A stretch of DNA of 64,000 nucleotides from CAHJWH01 sp965198905 (GCA_965198905.1 OZ240678.1:1488001-1552000), one strand, 5' to 3'. Positions 9,861 to 19,598 are shown, numbered from the stretch's first letter. Notes: generated from the letters alone by a model not told the origin. Made by a program: numbers and translations.

Positions 9861-10172
9861 ATGTCGCGTCGTTGCGAACTCACGGGTGTCGGACCGATGG
9901 TCGGCCACAATGTGAGCCACTCTAACATCAAGACCAAGCGCCGCTTCCTGCCGTCGCTGGCGTCCACCGCGCTGTATTCAGAATCGTTGAAGCAGAGCGT
10001 GCGGCTGAAGGTGTCGAAGGCGGCGCTGCGCACGCTGGACTTCAAGGGCGGTCTGGACGTGTACCTCCTCAAGGCGAGCGATGACGTGCTGTCGCCTCGC
10101 GCCCAGAAGATCAAGCGTCAGGTCAAGGCCCGCACCAGCCCCGCCGCTCAGACCGAAGCCCTCGCCGCCTGA
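9861..10172 (+). CDS. rpmB: 50S ribosomal protein L28
   Basis: Small structural protein of the large ribosomal subunit, 103 residues. Start ATG 9861 gives SRRCELTGVGPMVGHNVSHS and then KTKRRFLPSL, the classic L28 opening. The C-terminal extension is the alphaproteobacterial length. The open frame runs further upstream to 9759, but that part has no family resemblance. The 178 nt before it should hold the promoter; no strong consensus seen. The two cysteines of zinc-binding L28 versions are not both present. Confidence 0.96.
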   Translation: MSRRCELTGVGPMVGHNVSHSNIKTKRRFLPSLASTALYSESLKQSVRLKVSKAALRTLDFKGGLDVYLLKASDDVLSPRAQKIKRQVKARTSPAAQTEALAA

Positions 10173-10227
10173 GCCGATACGTTTCGAGAGGCTCTCTTCG
10201 AGCGGTCTCCCGGTCAGCCTCTGGCCT

Positions 10228-10629
10228 CTAGAGAGTTGTGTGGAGCACCCGAGCGACGTCTTGCGCGCCGAAGGGCTTCGATAAGGTGGGACGGTCCCGC
10301 CAGATGTCGGGAAGGCCCGCCGGGCCATAGCCGGTGGCGAAGGCGAACGGCTTGCCGCGCGCCTTCAGCGCCTCGGCGACCGGGAAGATCGGCTGACCGC
10401 CTAAGTTGACATCCAAAATAGCGAAATCGAAGGCGTTGCCCTGGGTTTCGATGAAGCTGAGCGCCTGAGGGAGGCTGCTGGCGCAATGCGCCACGGTGTG
10501 GCCGGCGTCGTCGAGCATATCCTCCAGCAGCATCGCGACCAGGGTCTCGTCCTCGACGATCAACACTCTTTTGGGTCGCTCCGGCGGTTCGGCATCCATG
10601 AAAACTCGCTTACTACAGTCTGGAGACAT
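10228..10629 (-). CDS. Single-domain response regulator
   Basis: CheY-like receiver without an output domain. From ATG 10629 it has 133 residues; ATG 10599 is an alternative start (123 residues). Seen: acidic pocket IVEDE, phospho-acceptor Asp in AILDVNLGG, and Lys in LSKPF near the end. Receivers of this kind relay phosphate between histidine kinases and other regulators. No kinase gene is adjacent, so the partner is unknown. It stands alone between rpmB and the WD40 gene. Confidence 0.88.
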   Translation of the reverse strand: MSPDCSKRVFMDAEPPERPKRVLIVEDETLVAMLLEDMLDDAGHTVAHCASSLPQALSFIETQGNAFDFAILDVNLGGQPIFPVAEALKARGKPFAFATGYGPAGLPDIWRDRPTLSKPFGAQDVARVLHTTL

Positions 10630-10703
10630 TGCTCAACGGCTACGCCTCCAGGCATTTGGTTCCGCCGTCAAACGAATTGCGCAACCGCAAGCCTGACCGA
10701 GCC

Positions 10704-11672
10704 TCACAGGACCAGCAGACCGGCCTTTCCAGCCTCGTCGCCATAGGCGATCCTGGCGCCGTCGGCGGACATGGCGAGCGCTGAAACCGGGGCGGTGGAC
10801 GCCAGGGCCAGCGTCTGCACCCCGCCGCCTGTAAGCTCCGCCGTCCAGATCGACCCGTCGCTCCGTCCCCCCGCAAGCCTGGTCCCGCCGACCGCGGCCG
10901 CCACTCGACAGACTTCCGAGCCCTCGAGAAAGCCGACCTCCGCAGCCTCCTTGCCCATCGGCCCGTCCGCACCGGCGAAGGGCCAGACCACCGCGGCCGG
11001 CGCGCCGGAACTCGCCATCATCCGTCCGCGCGAGAGGAAGGCCAGGCTGCGCACCTTGGCCGGATAGCCGCCCATGCGCATGTCCTTGCCGTCCGCCAGA
11101 CGCCAGCCGTGCAGGGCGTTCTCCTGCATGGAGGAGACCACGAAGCGCCCGTCCGGGCTCCACACCACGCCGATGTGGGAGCCAGCCCATTTCAACGCCT
11201 GCGGCTTCTGGTCGGCGATCCGGGCGTACCAGAGCAGGACGCCGCCATAGGTGGCCGCCGCCAGGCGCCGGCCCTTGGGATCGAAGGCGAGGGCCGAGAC
11301 CGAACGCTCGTGACGGAAGACGCGCTCGAATTTGGGATCGGCCAGGTCGCGGACATGGACCTCCCGCCCGCAGGCGTAGGCGATCAGGCCCGTCCCCGCG
11401 CTGGCGGCCAGCGCATCGATCCACCGCCCCGGCCGCTCGAACAGCGTGTCGTGGGCGTCCTGACGCGTCCAGCACACCGCGCCGTCGTCGCCCCCCGTCA
11501 GCACCCCCTGGCCGGAGGGGTGGCTCGCGGCGCAGAGCACCGCGCCCTCGTGGACTCGGCGGTCGGTCGCGCCCGGTGAGCGCACCGTTCCATCGCCCAG
11601 CGAGAACCAGACCTGGCCCGTGTCGTCAAAACGGGCGTCGGCGACATAGGCGTCGAAGGTGAAAGCCGTCAT
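10704..11672 (-). CDS. WD40-repeat beta-propeller protein
   Basis: 322 residues with repeated blades ending in the W-(S)-P-D-G and A-(D/G)-G patterns (VVWSPDGRFVVSS, ALAFDPKGRRLAAATYGG, ALAMSADGARIAYGDEAG). No signal peptide, so probably cytoplasmic. WD40 propellers act as protein-binding platforms; the partner cannot be inferred. In the related alphaproteobacteria such solitary propellers are annotated only as WD40 proteins. It diverges from the exbD-like gene, with about 117 nt between. Confidence 0.82.
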   Translation of the reverse strand: MTAFTFDAYVADARFDDTGQVWFSLGDGTVRSPGATDRRVHEGAVLCAASHPSGQGVLTGGDDGAVCWTRQDAHDTLFERPGRWIDALAASAGTGLIAYACGREVHVRDLADPKFERVFRHERSVSALAFDPKGRRLAAATYGGVLLWYARIADQKPQALKWAGSHIGVVWSPDGRFVVSSMQENALHGWRLADGKDMRMGGYPAKVRSLAFLSRGRMMASSGAPAAVVWPFAGADGPMGKEAAEVGFLEGSEVCRVAAAVGGTRLAGGRSDGSIWTAELTGGGVQTLALASTAPVSALAMSADGARIAYGDEAGKAGLLVL

Positions 11673-11789
11673 CTTGGGCGCACGCCTCGCAGCCCGGCGA
11701 TGGGCGGACGCAGGTCTTTACAACTCGGGAGTATCGGGCAAAAGGTCTGGGAAGCGGTCCGCCACGACGGATCGGCATGGGAGTCAGCA

Positions 11790-12221
<432 letters not shown>

Positions 12222-12238
12222 GACGCCACGCGCCTGCG

Positions 12239-12372
12239 TCGCCTCGTCCTTAGACAAGCTCGGGATGAGGCGATGGTGGGCGGCTGAGAGGTCGCTCTCG
12301 TCGCTCCTGCGCTCCTCCCGGATCATGATCCACTAACATTCACCTCCTCCTAAGCCTGTCGAAGGACGAGGT
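12239..12372. repeat. Palindromic intergenic repeat, family A variant
   Basis: Two imperfect hairpins, cctcgtcctt...gggatgagg (12242-12270) and cctcctcct...aggacgagg (12343-12371), in inverted orientation. They match the half-units of the composite element at 42.9 kb but in swapped order. The element lies between the exbD-like gene and convergent rph, so it may also help end transcription. Confidence 0.75.
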
Positions 12373-12397
12373 GACGCAGACCGGCCGAAGTTCGCCT

Positions 12398-13111
12398 TCA
12401 GGACACCGCCGCCTGCTGCAGTTCACAGAGCCGCTTGATCCCGCCCTCGGCTAGCCCGAACAGCGCCTCGAACTCGGCGCGGCTGAAACCGCGTTTCTCG
12501 CCGGTGGCCTGGACCTCCACGATCTGGCCCGTCCCGGTCAGCACGAAGTTGGCGTCCGCCTCCGCCCCCGAGTCCTCCTCGTAGTCCAGGTCAAGCCTTG
12601 GCTGGCCATCGACGATCCCGCAGGAGATGGCGGCCACCTGGTCCAGCATGGGGTCGCGCTTCAGCACGCCCTCGGCCAGCAGGTAGTCGAAGGCCCGCTT
12701 CAGAGCGACCCAGGCGCCGGTGATCGCGGCGGTGCGGGTGCCGCCGTCGGCCTGCAGCACGTCGCAGTCGATGGCGAACTGCCGCTCGCCCAGCGCCTTC
12801 AGGTCCACTACCGCGCGCAAGGAGCGCCCGATCAGGCGCTGGATCTCCTGGGTGCGGCCGGACTGCTTGCCGGCGGCGGCCTCGCGCCGGCCGCGGGTGT
12901 GGGTGGCGCGGGGCAACATGCCGTATTCCGCCGTGACCCAACCCTGGCCCTTGCCCTTCAGGAAGCCCGGCACCCCCTCCTCCAGGCTGGCGGTGACCAG
13001 CACCCGGGTGTGGCCGAAGCTGACCAGGCAAGAGCCCTCGGCATAGCGGTTGACCCCGGTTTCCAGCGTGACGGGACGCAGCGCGTCGGGGGCACGGTCT
13101 TGGGCGCGCAT
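12398..13111 (-). CDS. rph: Ribonuclease PH
   Basis: Phosphorolytic 3'-5' exoribonuclease that trims the 3' end of tRNA precursors; cytoplasmic hexamer. 237 residues from ATG 13111, equal to the family length. Seen: RPVTLETGVNRYAEGSCLVSFG, GWVTAEYGMLPRATHTR, GKQSGRTQEIQRLIGRSLR and DCDVLQADGGTRTAAITG, all hallmark RNase PH blocks. Divergent from hrcA, an arrangement common in alphaproteobacteria. A longer frame reaching 13159 adds residues without resemblance. Confidence 0.96.
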   Translation of the reverse strand: MRAQDRAPDALRPVTLETGVNRYAEGSCLVSFGHTRVLVTASLEEGVPGFLKGKGQGWVTAEYGMLPRATHTRGRREAAAGKQSGRTQEIQRLIGRSLRAVVDLKALGERQFAIDCDVLQADGGTRTAAITGAWVALKRAFDYLLAEGVLKRDPMLDQVAAISCGIVDGQPRLDLDYEEDSGAEADANFVLTGTGQIVEVQATGEKRGFSRAEFEALFGLAEGGIKRLCELQQAAVS

Positions 13112-13197
13112 GAAATCAGGCCTTAAGTCTGCTGGATGTCGGATGGATTGGGCGACCACCTAGACGAAGCGCGCGCGGCGGGCCATCCTTTCGCGTC

Positions 13198-14295
13198 GTG
13201 ACGCCCGCCCCGCCGCTCACCGCCACCAGCATCTTGGCCCTGGAACGCGCCGCAAGCCTCGGCGCCCTGGACGAGCGGGCCCGCGACGTCTTCCGCCGGA
13301 TCGTAGAGACCTATCTGGAGACCGGCGAGCCCGTGGGCTCGCGCACCGTGTCGCGCGGGGGGCTGCAGCTCTCCCCCGCCTCGATCCGCAACACCATGCA
13401 GGACCTGACCCACCTCGGCCTGCTCGCCGCGCCCCACACCAGCGCCGGACGCCTGCCGACCCACGCCGGGCTGCGCCTGTTCGTGGACGGTCTGATGGAG
13501 GTCGGCGACGTCGGCGAGGACGAACGGCGCCTGATCGAAAGCCGGCTGGCGGGGCGCGGCCGCGGCTTCCAGGAGGCGCTGGACGAGGCCAGCAACCTGC
13601 TGTCCGGGCTCGCGGGCGGCGCCGGCATGGTCGTCACACCGGTACGCGAGGCGGGGGTGAAGCACGTGGAGTTCGTGCCGCTCGATCCAACCCGGGTTCT
13701 AGTGATCGTGGTGTTCGAGGACGGGGTGATCGAGAACCGGCTGATGGTCACCCCGCCGGGGCTCACGCCGTCGACGCTGCAGGAGGCTTCGAACTTCCTT
13801 GGCGCGCGCCTGCGGGGACGGACCCTGGCGGAGGCCGAGGTCGAGATCGCGGCCGAGCTGAAGACCGCTCGCCAGGAGCTGGACGAGACCGCCAGTCGAC
13901 TGGTGCAGGACGGCCTGGCCGCCTGGGGCGGTGGGCTCAGCGGCGAGCGGTCGCTGATCGTGCGCGGTCGGGCCAACCTGCTCGGCGACGCCACCGCGCG
14001 CGAGGACCTGGACCGGGTTCGCCTGCTGTTCGACGACCTGGAGCAGAAGGAGCAGCTGATCGGCCTGCTCGACGACGTGCGCCAAGCCGAGGGCGTGCGC
14101 ATCTTCATCGGGGCGGAGACGCGGCTGTTCTCGTTATCGGGTTCCGCCGTGATCGCGGCGCCCTATATGACGGGCAAGCAGAAGGTGATGGGGGCGATCG
14201 GGGTGATCGGTCCTGCGCGCCTGAACTATGCGCGGGTGATCCCGCTGGTGGACTACACCGCCCGCGTGCTCGGTCGCCTGCTCGACGGCGGCTGA
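13198..14295 (+). CDS. hrcA: Heat-inducible transcription repressor HrcA
   Basis: Represses chaperone operons by binding CIRCE operators and is folded by GroEL. 365 residues from GTG 13198. Seen: winged-helix N-terminus with VGSRTVSRGGLQLSPASIRN and HTSAGRLPTHAGLRLFVD, then the GAF-like domain and a C-terminal IGVIGPARLNYARVIPLVDY. The next gene is grpE, 46 nt downstream. I see no CIRCE inverted repeat upstream here, so this operon is probably not autorepressed; the target is likely groESL elsewhere. Confidence 0.96.
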   Translation: MTPAPPLTATSILALERAASLGALDERARDVFRRIVETYLETGEPVGSRTVSRGGLQLSPASIRNTMQDLTHLGLLAAPHTSAGRLPTHAGLRLFVDGLMEVGDVGEDERRLIESRLAGRGRGFQEALDEASNLLSGLAGGAGMVVTPVREAGVKHVEFVPLDPTRVLVIVVFEDGVIENRLMVTPPGLTPSTLQEASNFLGARLRGRTLAEAEVEIAAELKTARQELDETASRLVQDGLAAWGGGLSGERSLIVRGRANLLGDATAREDLDRVRLLFDDLEQKEQLIGLLDDVRQAEGVRIFIGAETRLFSLSGSAVIAAPYMTGKQKVMGAIGVIGPARLNYARVIPLVDYTARVLGRLLDGG

Positions 14296-14341
14296 AGGGC
14301 CTCGGCCCTGCGCGCGCCAACATACGAAGATGGAGAGCCGA

Positions 14342-14953
14342 ATGGCCGAACACGACTTTGACGATCCCGAGGCCGAACTGGGCGAGGACGCCATCGATCC
14401 GGGCAGCACGCTCGCCAAGCTGATGGCCGAGAACGTCGCGCTCAAGGACCAGGCCATGCGCTACGCGGCCGAGGCCGAGAACGTGCGCCGTCGGACCGAG
14501 AAGGAGGCCAACGACGCCCGCGCCTACGCCATCCAGAAGTTCGCCCGCGACCTGCTGGACGCGTCGGACAACCTGCACCGCGCCGTGCAGCACGCGCCCA
14601 AGGACATCGAGGACGCCTCGGTCAAGAACTTCGTCATGGGGGTGGAAATGAGCGAGAAGGCGCTGCAGACCGCCTTCGAGCGCAACAACCTCAAACGCGT
14701 CATGCCCGAGAAGGGCGAGAAGTTCGACCCAAACCGCCACCAGGCGATGATGGAGCAGCCCGCGGACGACGTGGCGCCGGGCAGCGTGATCATGGTGATG
14801 CAGCCGGGCTACGAGCTGTTCGGCCGCATCATCCGCCCCGCCATGGTGGCGGTGACGCCGAAGGCCGCCGCGCCGCTGCAGCCGGTGGACGCCGCTTACG
14901 CCCAGGTGGACGCAGGCGCGGCCTCCGGTTCGGCGTTCGACGCCAAGGCCTGA
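14342..14953 (+). CDS. grpE: Nucleotide exchange factor GrpE
   Basis: Co-chaperone that releases ADP from DnaK. 203 residues. I chose ATG 14342 because ggagag at 14332-14337 is well placed; an upstream ATG at 14330 has none. Seen: long coiled-coil N-terminus (AENVALKDQAMRYAAEAENV, RRRTEKEANDARAYAIQKFA) and the C-terminal beta domain with FDPNRHQAMMEQP and GYELFGRIIRPAMV. Follows hrcA as one heat-shock unit. Confidence 0.97.
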   Translation: MAEHDFDDPEAELGEDAIDPGSTLAKLMAENVALKDQAMRYAAEAENVRRRTEKEANDARAYAIQKFARDLLDASDNLHRAVQHAPKDIEDASVKNFVMGVEMSEKALQTAFERNNLKRVMPEKGEKFDPNRHQAMMEQPADDVAPGSVIMVMQPGYELFGRIIRPAMVAVTPKAAAPLQPVDAAYAQVDAGAASGSAFDAKA

Positions 14954-14955
14954 CC

Positions 14956-15390
14956 ATGGCTCCGGCGCGCCGCTCTCCATGGCTGCGCGCCGGACTCGTC
15001 CTGGCCCTCGCCGCGGCGGCGAACTCCGCCTCGGCCCAGGCGGCGAAGCCGCACCAGCGCCCCAAGCCCGTGGCCTCAACGCCGCCCGACAATGCGATCG
15101 GCGACAACAGCACCGGCGATGTCTCGCCGTCCGTTACAGGATCGAAACCGCTGACGGTGCGCGCAGCCGCACCGCCGCCACTCCCCGGCCCAGTGCTGAG
15201 GTCCGCGGTCCACTCCCGCTACAGCCAGCCCGTGACCATCGCGCGCAGCACCGCCGGACAATGCCGCGCCCGATGTGCGGAAAGCCGCACGACCTGCAGC
15301 GGCGGCCAGGGCGATCTCAGCGGCTGTGATCCAGGCTGGACCGAGTGCCTGTCCAGCTGCGACGGCCTGACCTATTCGCGCGGTCCCTAG
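14956..15390 (+). CDS. Small secreted cysteine-containing protein of unknown function
   Basis: 144 residues starting 2 nt after the grpE stop. A clear Sec signal peptide (LRAGLVLALAAAANSASAQA, cleavage probably near residue 28) is followed by a proline-rich linker and a C-terminal region with six cysteines (GQCRARCAESRTTCSGG, LSGCDPGWTECLSSCDG), so probably disulfide-bonded in the periplasm. I do not recognise the family. The tight spacing to grpE suggests co-transcription; whether it is heat-induced is inference. Confidence 0.7.
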   Translation: MAPARRSPWLRAGLVLALAAAANSASAQAAKPHQRPKPVASTPPDNAIGDNSTGDVSPSVTGSKPLTVRAAAPPPLPGPVLRSAVHSRYSQPVTIARSTAGQCRARCAESRTTCSGGQGDLSGCDPGWTECLSSCDGLTYSRGP

Positions 15391-15420
15391 CTCCAGCAAA
15401 CCTCGTCGACAGGGCGGTCG

Positions 15421-15536
15421 GCCTTCTCCCTCCCCCTTGAGGGGGGGTCGGGGTCCGCCGCCGGCGCGAAATGCCCTTGAAGCGTGCCGCACTACGCCGC
15501 CGCCCACCCTGACCCTCCCCTCGAGGGGGGGGGAAG
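15421..15536. repeat. Composite repeat, family C
   Basis: Left half ctcccccttgagggggggtcggggt and right half caccctgaccctcccctcgaggggg are inverted copies separated by about 55 nt of variable sequence. The same design occurs at 40.4 kb and 57.8 kb. It lies between the secreted-protein gene and rlmN. The open reading frame upstream of rlmN that crosses it is not real coding sequence. Confidence 0.75.
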
Positions 15537-15601
15537 CGCCGCTGTCCTTGCATCCCTCCAGCCTGTTTGGCGCTTGCAGCCAAACGGCTTATCTTCATCG
15601 C

Positions 15602-16774
15602 ATGGACGTCGCGCCCGCCCTCACCTTGGACCTGAGCCGTCGTGCGACGCCGAACGTCGCGGCCCCCGCCATGCCTAACCTCGCCGGCCTCACCCGGGCT
15701 GAGCTGAGCGCGGCCCTGGTGCAGAGCGGCGCCGTCCCTCACGCCAAGGCGAAGATGCGCGCCGCCCAGCTCTGGCGCTGGATCCACCACTTCGGCGTCA
15801 GCGACTTCTCGGCCATGAGCGATGTGTCCAAAGAGATGCGCACGGCGCTGGCCGACCGCTTCACCCTGGCGCGGCCCGACGTGGTCGAGCGCCAGGTCAG
15901 TCGCGACGGCACGCGCAAGTGGCTGATCCGCTTCGCGCCGGGCGTCGAGGCCGAAACCGTCTTCATCCCCGGCGTCGGGCGGGCGGGCGCTTTGTGCGTG
16001 TCGAGCCAGGTGGGCTGCACCCTGAACTGCACCTTCTGCCACACCGGCACCCAGGCGCTGGTGCGCAACCTCACCTCAGCCGAGATCATCGCCCAGGTGC
16101 AGGTGGCCCGCGACGACCTGGAGGAGTGGCCCTCGCCGAGGGAGGAGCGCCAGCTCTCCAACGTGGTGTTCATGGGCATGGGGGAGCCGCTCTACAATCT
16201 GGACGCGGTAGCCGGCGCCATCGACCTGATCTCCGACGGGGAGGGCATCGCGTTGTCGCGCCGGCGGATCACCGTCTCCACGTCCGGCGTCGCGCCGGAG
16301 CTGACGCCGCTCGGGACGCGCACCCAGGCCATGCTGGCCATCTCGCTGCACGCCACCCACGATGCTCTGCGCGACGAGCTCGTGCCGTTGAACCGCAAGT
16401 ACCCGCTGGAGACGCTGATGGCGGCGGTGCGGGCCTATCCGGGGCTGTCCAACGCGCGCCGGGTCACCTTCGAATACGTCATGCTGAAGGGCGTGAACGA
16501 CAGCCCGGCGGAGGCCCGCGCCCTGGTCAGGCTGATCGGGGGCATGCCCGCCAAGATCAACCTGATCCCGTTCAATCCCTGGCCGGGCTCGCCCTACCAG
16601 TGTTCAGACGGGGCGACCATCGAAGCCTTCGCCGCCATCCTCAATCGCGCCGGCTACGCCTCGCCCATCCGCACGCCGCGGGGGCGGGACATCCTGGCGG
16701 CCTGCGGCCAGCTGAAGTCGGAGAGCGAGAAGCTGCGGGCTAGCGCGCGGCGCGCGCTGCAGGTGGCGGGCTAG
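15602..16774 (+). CDS. rlmN: 23S rRNA (adenine2503-C2)-methyltransferase RlmN
   Basis: Radical SAM enzyme that methylates C2 of A2503 in 23S rRNA and A37 of some tRNAs. 390 residues from ATG 15602. Seen: cluster motif C139-x3-C143-x2-C146 (GCTLNCTFCHTGTQ), VFMGMGEPLYN, ISLHATHD, INLIPFNPWPG, and the C-terminal methyl-carrying Cys in GRDILAACGQL. All RlmN hallmarks are intact. Confidence 0.97.
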   Translation: MDVAPALTLDLSRRATPNVAAPAMPNLAGLTRAELSAALVQSGAVPHAKAKMRAAQLWRWIHHFGVSDFSAMSDVSKEMRTALADRFTLARPDVVERQVSRDGTRKWLIRFAPGVEAETVFIPGVGRAGALCVSSQVGCTLNCTFCHTGTQALVRNLTSAEIIAQVQVARDDLEEWPSPREERQLSNVVFMGMGEPLYNLDAVAGAIDLISDGEGIALSRRRITVSTSGVAPELTPLGTRTQAMLAISLHATHDALRDELVPLNRKYPLETLMAAVRAYPGLSNARRVTFEYVMLKGVNDSPAEARALVRLIGGMPAKINLIPFNPWPGSPYQCSDGATIEAFAAILNRAGYASPIRTPRGRDILAACGQLKSESEKLRASARRALQVAG

Positions 16775-16798
16775 ACGGGGCTATGTCCGTAGCGCGCG

Positions 16799-16820
16799 GC
16801 GGCGCTGGGCCCCGCGCCGC
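16799..16820 (+). terminator. GC hairpin after rlmN, possible terminator
   Basis: Inverted repeat gcggcgc - 8 nt - gcgccgc, 25 nt past the rlmN stop. There is no T-tract, so it may be only a stabilising 3' hairpin. Confidence 0.3.
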
Positions 16821-16906
16821 AGCAGGGCGGGACGAAATGGGCGCCCACGCGGTGTGGGAGACGCCCCCTTGCATAAGCTCAGCCATCGCGGCATCGAAAC
16901 GCGGTC

Positions 16907-19528
16907 ATGAGATCACCTCCGCCCCCTGACAAGTCGGCGGTCCAAGTCTCGAGAAAGCGGGTCGCCAGCGTGGAAGATGAGCTCAGCCGCCGCGCCCTCG
17001 ATGCGGATGTGACCAACGCCTATGCGCTGCTGCTCGGTCGCACTCCGGAATCCGCAGCCGTGATGGAGAGGCAGACCCACTCCACCGTGCAAGTGCTCTT
17101 GACTGAGCTGCTGGGCGCTGAGGAGTTTTATCAGCGCGTGCTCGAGCCGATCATCGATGTGCGCCCGCTGACGGGGGCCTTGTTTGATCGCCCACCCGCC
17201 GCAGCCACGATGAATTGGGCGGCCGACTTGCTGCCCTTGAGCGTTTCCACCCGCAGCACCCTGCGACAGCAGACCGGTTGGTACGGCCTCTACAAGACGA
17301 TCTTCGCCGACGAGGCTTTTCTGCTGGCCTTGGGCGACGCGCAGCCTCAGCTTTTGGAGCCGTCGGTCGGTATAAGCCTGAGCGAGCGCTTCAATGCCTT
17401 GGAGACGCGCCGGATCATCGGCGCCGTGGAGGAGGTCTCGCCCGGCAAGGTGTCGGGTTGGGCTTTGAACGCCGACAGTCCGGACGAGGTTCTGACGCTG
17501 GAGGCCTTCGTCGGTGACAAGTTCATCGGCGCCACGGTGACCGGGCGTTTCCGACGCGAGCTGCAGGACCTGCACGGCGGCCAGGGGCGGTTCGGCTTCG
17601 AACTGACCGGCCTGCCTGTCTACAGCGACGACACCCCCCTCAGGGGAGAGGTGGACGTCCGCGATGCGGTCGGCGGCGTCCTGATCGGGCGCGCGCCGCT
17701 GAGATTTCGCCGGGACCAGAACCTCGACCTGCTGCGCCAGCTTCACGAGGAGCTGTCGCAGGTGAAGGCCGGCGTGGCCAGGATCGAGACCGCCTTCAAC
17801 GCCGTCGCGACCCGGTTCGGCCACACCCTGACGGAGTACGACGCCTACCGCCGCATCGTCTACGCCCGCACGCCGCTGGTGCAGGACGCCGAGCGACAGG
17901 CGCGCCACGCGTTTAGCCACATGCCCTTGATCTCTGTCCTGCTCGTTGTGGACGCCGTGGGCGTGGGGGACCTCCAGGCCAGCCTGAGCAGCTTAGCTGA
18001 GCAGGGTTATGCGCACCTTGAGGTGCTGACGGCCCCCATCGGGCTGTCGAGCGAACAGGCGGTCGAGTGTGGGCGGGCCGCCGAGCGAACCCTTGGTGAT
18101 CGCGCGCGCCTGATCGACGAGATCGAGCGCGGGGCATCCGACGCCAGGGGCGACTACCTGATCTTCCTGCGCGCCGGCGACCAGCTTTCCGCGGACGCGG
18201 TGCAGGCTGTGGTTGCGCAGCTCCAGGGCGATGCGTCGCCCGTCCTGCTGTATTCCGACGAGGATGGCGTACTGTCCGCCGCTGGCGGGCGGACCTACGA
18301 CAAGCCCCGCTTCAAGCCCGACTACGACTACGATCTGCAGCTCCAGACCGGCTATATCGGCGATCTGCTGGCGGTGTCTCGGTCGGCCCTGTTCACGGCG
18401 GTGGAGGCCGGTGGTGGGTTGGCGCCTGCTGAACGCCACGACCTCGTGCTGCGGGTCCTGGAAGCGACGACGCCCGAGCACGTCGTGCACATCCCTCGGG
18501 TGCTCTACCACGTCGGGCGGCCCTCGACGGAGGAGACGCGCGACCTGACCGTCCTGACCACGGCGGCCGACGACCACTTCCAGCGCACCGGCCTCGACGC
18601 CCGGGCCTCGTCGCACTCCGGTGAGCATCACGCGTCGGTGGACGGCGCCGTCCGTATCCACCGGACGCGCCGGTTCAAGGGCGTGAAGGCCGCGGTGATA
18701 ATCCCCACCCGGGACCGGCTGGACCTGATTGGTCCCTGCGTCGCCAGCCTGGTGGCGCTTTCGGCGCAAAACCGCGTCGAGCTGGAGATCATCGTGGTCG
18801 ACAACGGCGGCGCTCTGGAGGCGGGCCGCGCCTTCCTCGGCGCCCTGGCCGGCAGCAGCCGCATCCGGGTCATCAGCGACGAGGCGGCTTTCAACTGGGG
18901 CGCCCTGAACAACAACGCCGCCCGTCTGACCGACGCGCAGGTCCTGATCTTCCAGAACGATGACACGGTGATGCTGAGCCGCGACGGACTGGACGAGCTC
19001 TGCGATCAGGCCATGCGCCCCGACGTCGGAGTCGTGGGCGCGCGCCTGCTGTTCGAGGACGGCACGATCCAGCATGCGGGCGTGGTGCTCGGCGGGGTGA
19101 ACGGCGTCGCCTATCACGAGGGTCTGGGCGCTCCGGGCGACGACGCCGGCTACCTCGGTCGACACGCCCTGCTGCACCGCACATCCGCGGTGACCGGCGC
19201 CTGTCTCGCCACCCGTAGCGACGTGTTCCGCCGCCTGGGCGGATTCGACGAGCACGCCTTCGCGGTGGAAGCCGGCGACATAGACTATTGCCTGCGCGTC
19301 CAGGAACTTGGGCTGGCGGTGCTCTACGATCCCTTCGTGACCCTGTATCATTTCGAGTCCAAGACCCGCGGGCAGACCGGGGCCGATCCAAAGAAGGTCG
19401 AGCGGGCGGAGCGCGAACTGGATCGGCTGAGGCAACGTTGGGGAGAGCGGCTGACCCGGGACCCCTGGTACAATCCCCACTTCGACCGCTTCAGCCGCCC
19501 GTTCGCCAAGCTCGGCCTTCCGGACTAG
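16907..19528 (+). CDS. Large glycosyltransferase with two GT-A-like domains
   Basis: 873 residues. The N-terminal 100-170 residues (NAYALLLGRTPESAAVM, LLGAEEFYQRVL) resemble the DUF4214-type domain often fused to surface-polysaccharide enzymes. A first, weak GT-A-like domain follows at about 340-560 (ISVLLVVDAVGVG, LLYSDEDGVLS). A clear GT2 domain lies at about 595-850, with VIIPTRDR, NDDTVML (metal-binding DD), TGACLATRSDVF, GGFDE and the D-Y-C pattern. Probably extends an O-antigen or capsular chain at the inner face of the membrane. No neighbouring polysaccharide genes; the 5' 132 nt hold no recognisable signal. Confidence 0.85.
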   Translation: MRSPPPPDKSAVQVSRKRVASVEDELSRRALDADVTNAYALLLGRTPESAAVMERQTHSTVQVLLTELLGAEEFYQRVLEPIIDVRPLTGALFDRPPAAATMNWAADLLPLSVSTRSTLRQQTGWYGLYKTIFADEAFLLALGDAQPQLLEPSVGISLSERFNALETRRIIGAVEEVSPGKVSGWALNADSPDEVLTLEAFVGDKFIGATVTGRFRRELQDLHGGQGRFGFELTGLPVYSDDTPLRGEVDVRDAVGGVLIGRAPLRFRRDQNLDLLRQLHEELSQVKAGVARIETAFNAVATRFGHTLTEYDAYRRIVYARTPLVQDAERQARHAFSHMPLISVLLVVDAVGVGDLQASLSSLAEQGYAHLEVLTAPIGLSSEQAVECGRAAERTLGDRARLIDEIERGASDARGDYLIFLRAGDQLSADAVQAVVAQLQGDASPVLLYSDEDGVLSAAGGRTYDKPRFKPDYDYDLQLQTGYIGDLLAVSRSALFTAVEAGGGLAPAERHDLVLRVLEATTPEHVVHIPRVLYHVGRPSTEETRDLTVLTTAADDHFQRTGLDARASSHSGEHHASVDGAVRIHRTRRFKGVKAAVIIPTRDRLDLIGPCVASLVALSAQNRVELEIIVVDNGGALEAGRAFLGALAGSSRIRVISDEAAFNWGALNNNAARLTDAQVLIFQNDDTVMLSRDGLDELCDQAMRPDVGVVGARLLFEDGTIQHAGVVLGGVNGVAYHEGLGAPGDDAGYLGRHALLHRTSAVTGACLATRSDVFRRLGGFDEHAFAVEAGDIDYCLRVQELGLAVLYDPFVTLYHFESKTRGQTGADPKKVERAERELDRLRQRWGERLTRDPWYNPHFDRFSRPFAKLGLPD

Positions 19529-19598
19529 CCGCAGGGCGACCCGGTATCGACGCCAGCTGTCGGCTCATCCCGGAAAGCTTTTCAAGACCGCTGTGTGC

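Noticed and set aside
12239..12372. A small gene or CRISPR-like array in the repeated intergenic DNA
   Set aside because: The repeats are few, inverted, hairpin-forming and dispersed over the window, with no regular spacers and no cas genes.
13112..13197. A CIRCE operator before hrcA
   Set aside because: Looked for TTAGCACTC-N9-GAGTGCTAA or close variants in the rph-hrcA gap; none present.
15437..15601. An N-terminal extension of RlmN from an upstream start
   Set aside because: The extension crosses a family C repeat and lacks family resemblance; RlmN begins properly at ATG 15602.
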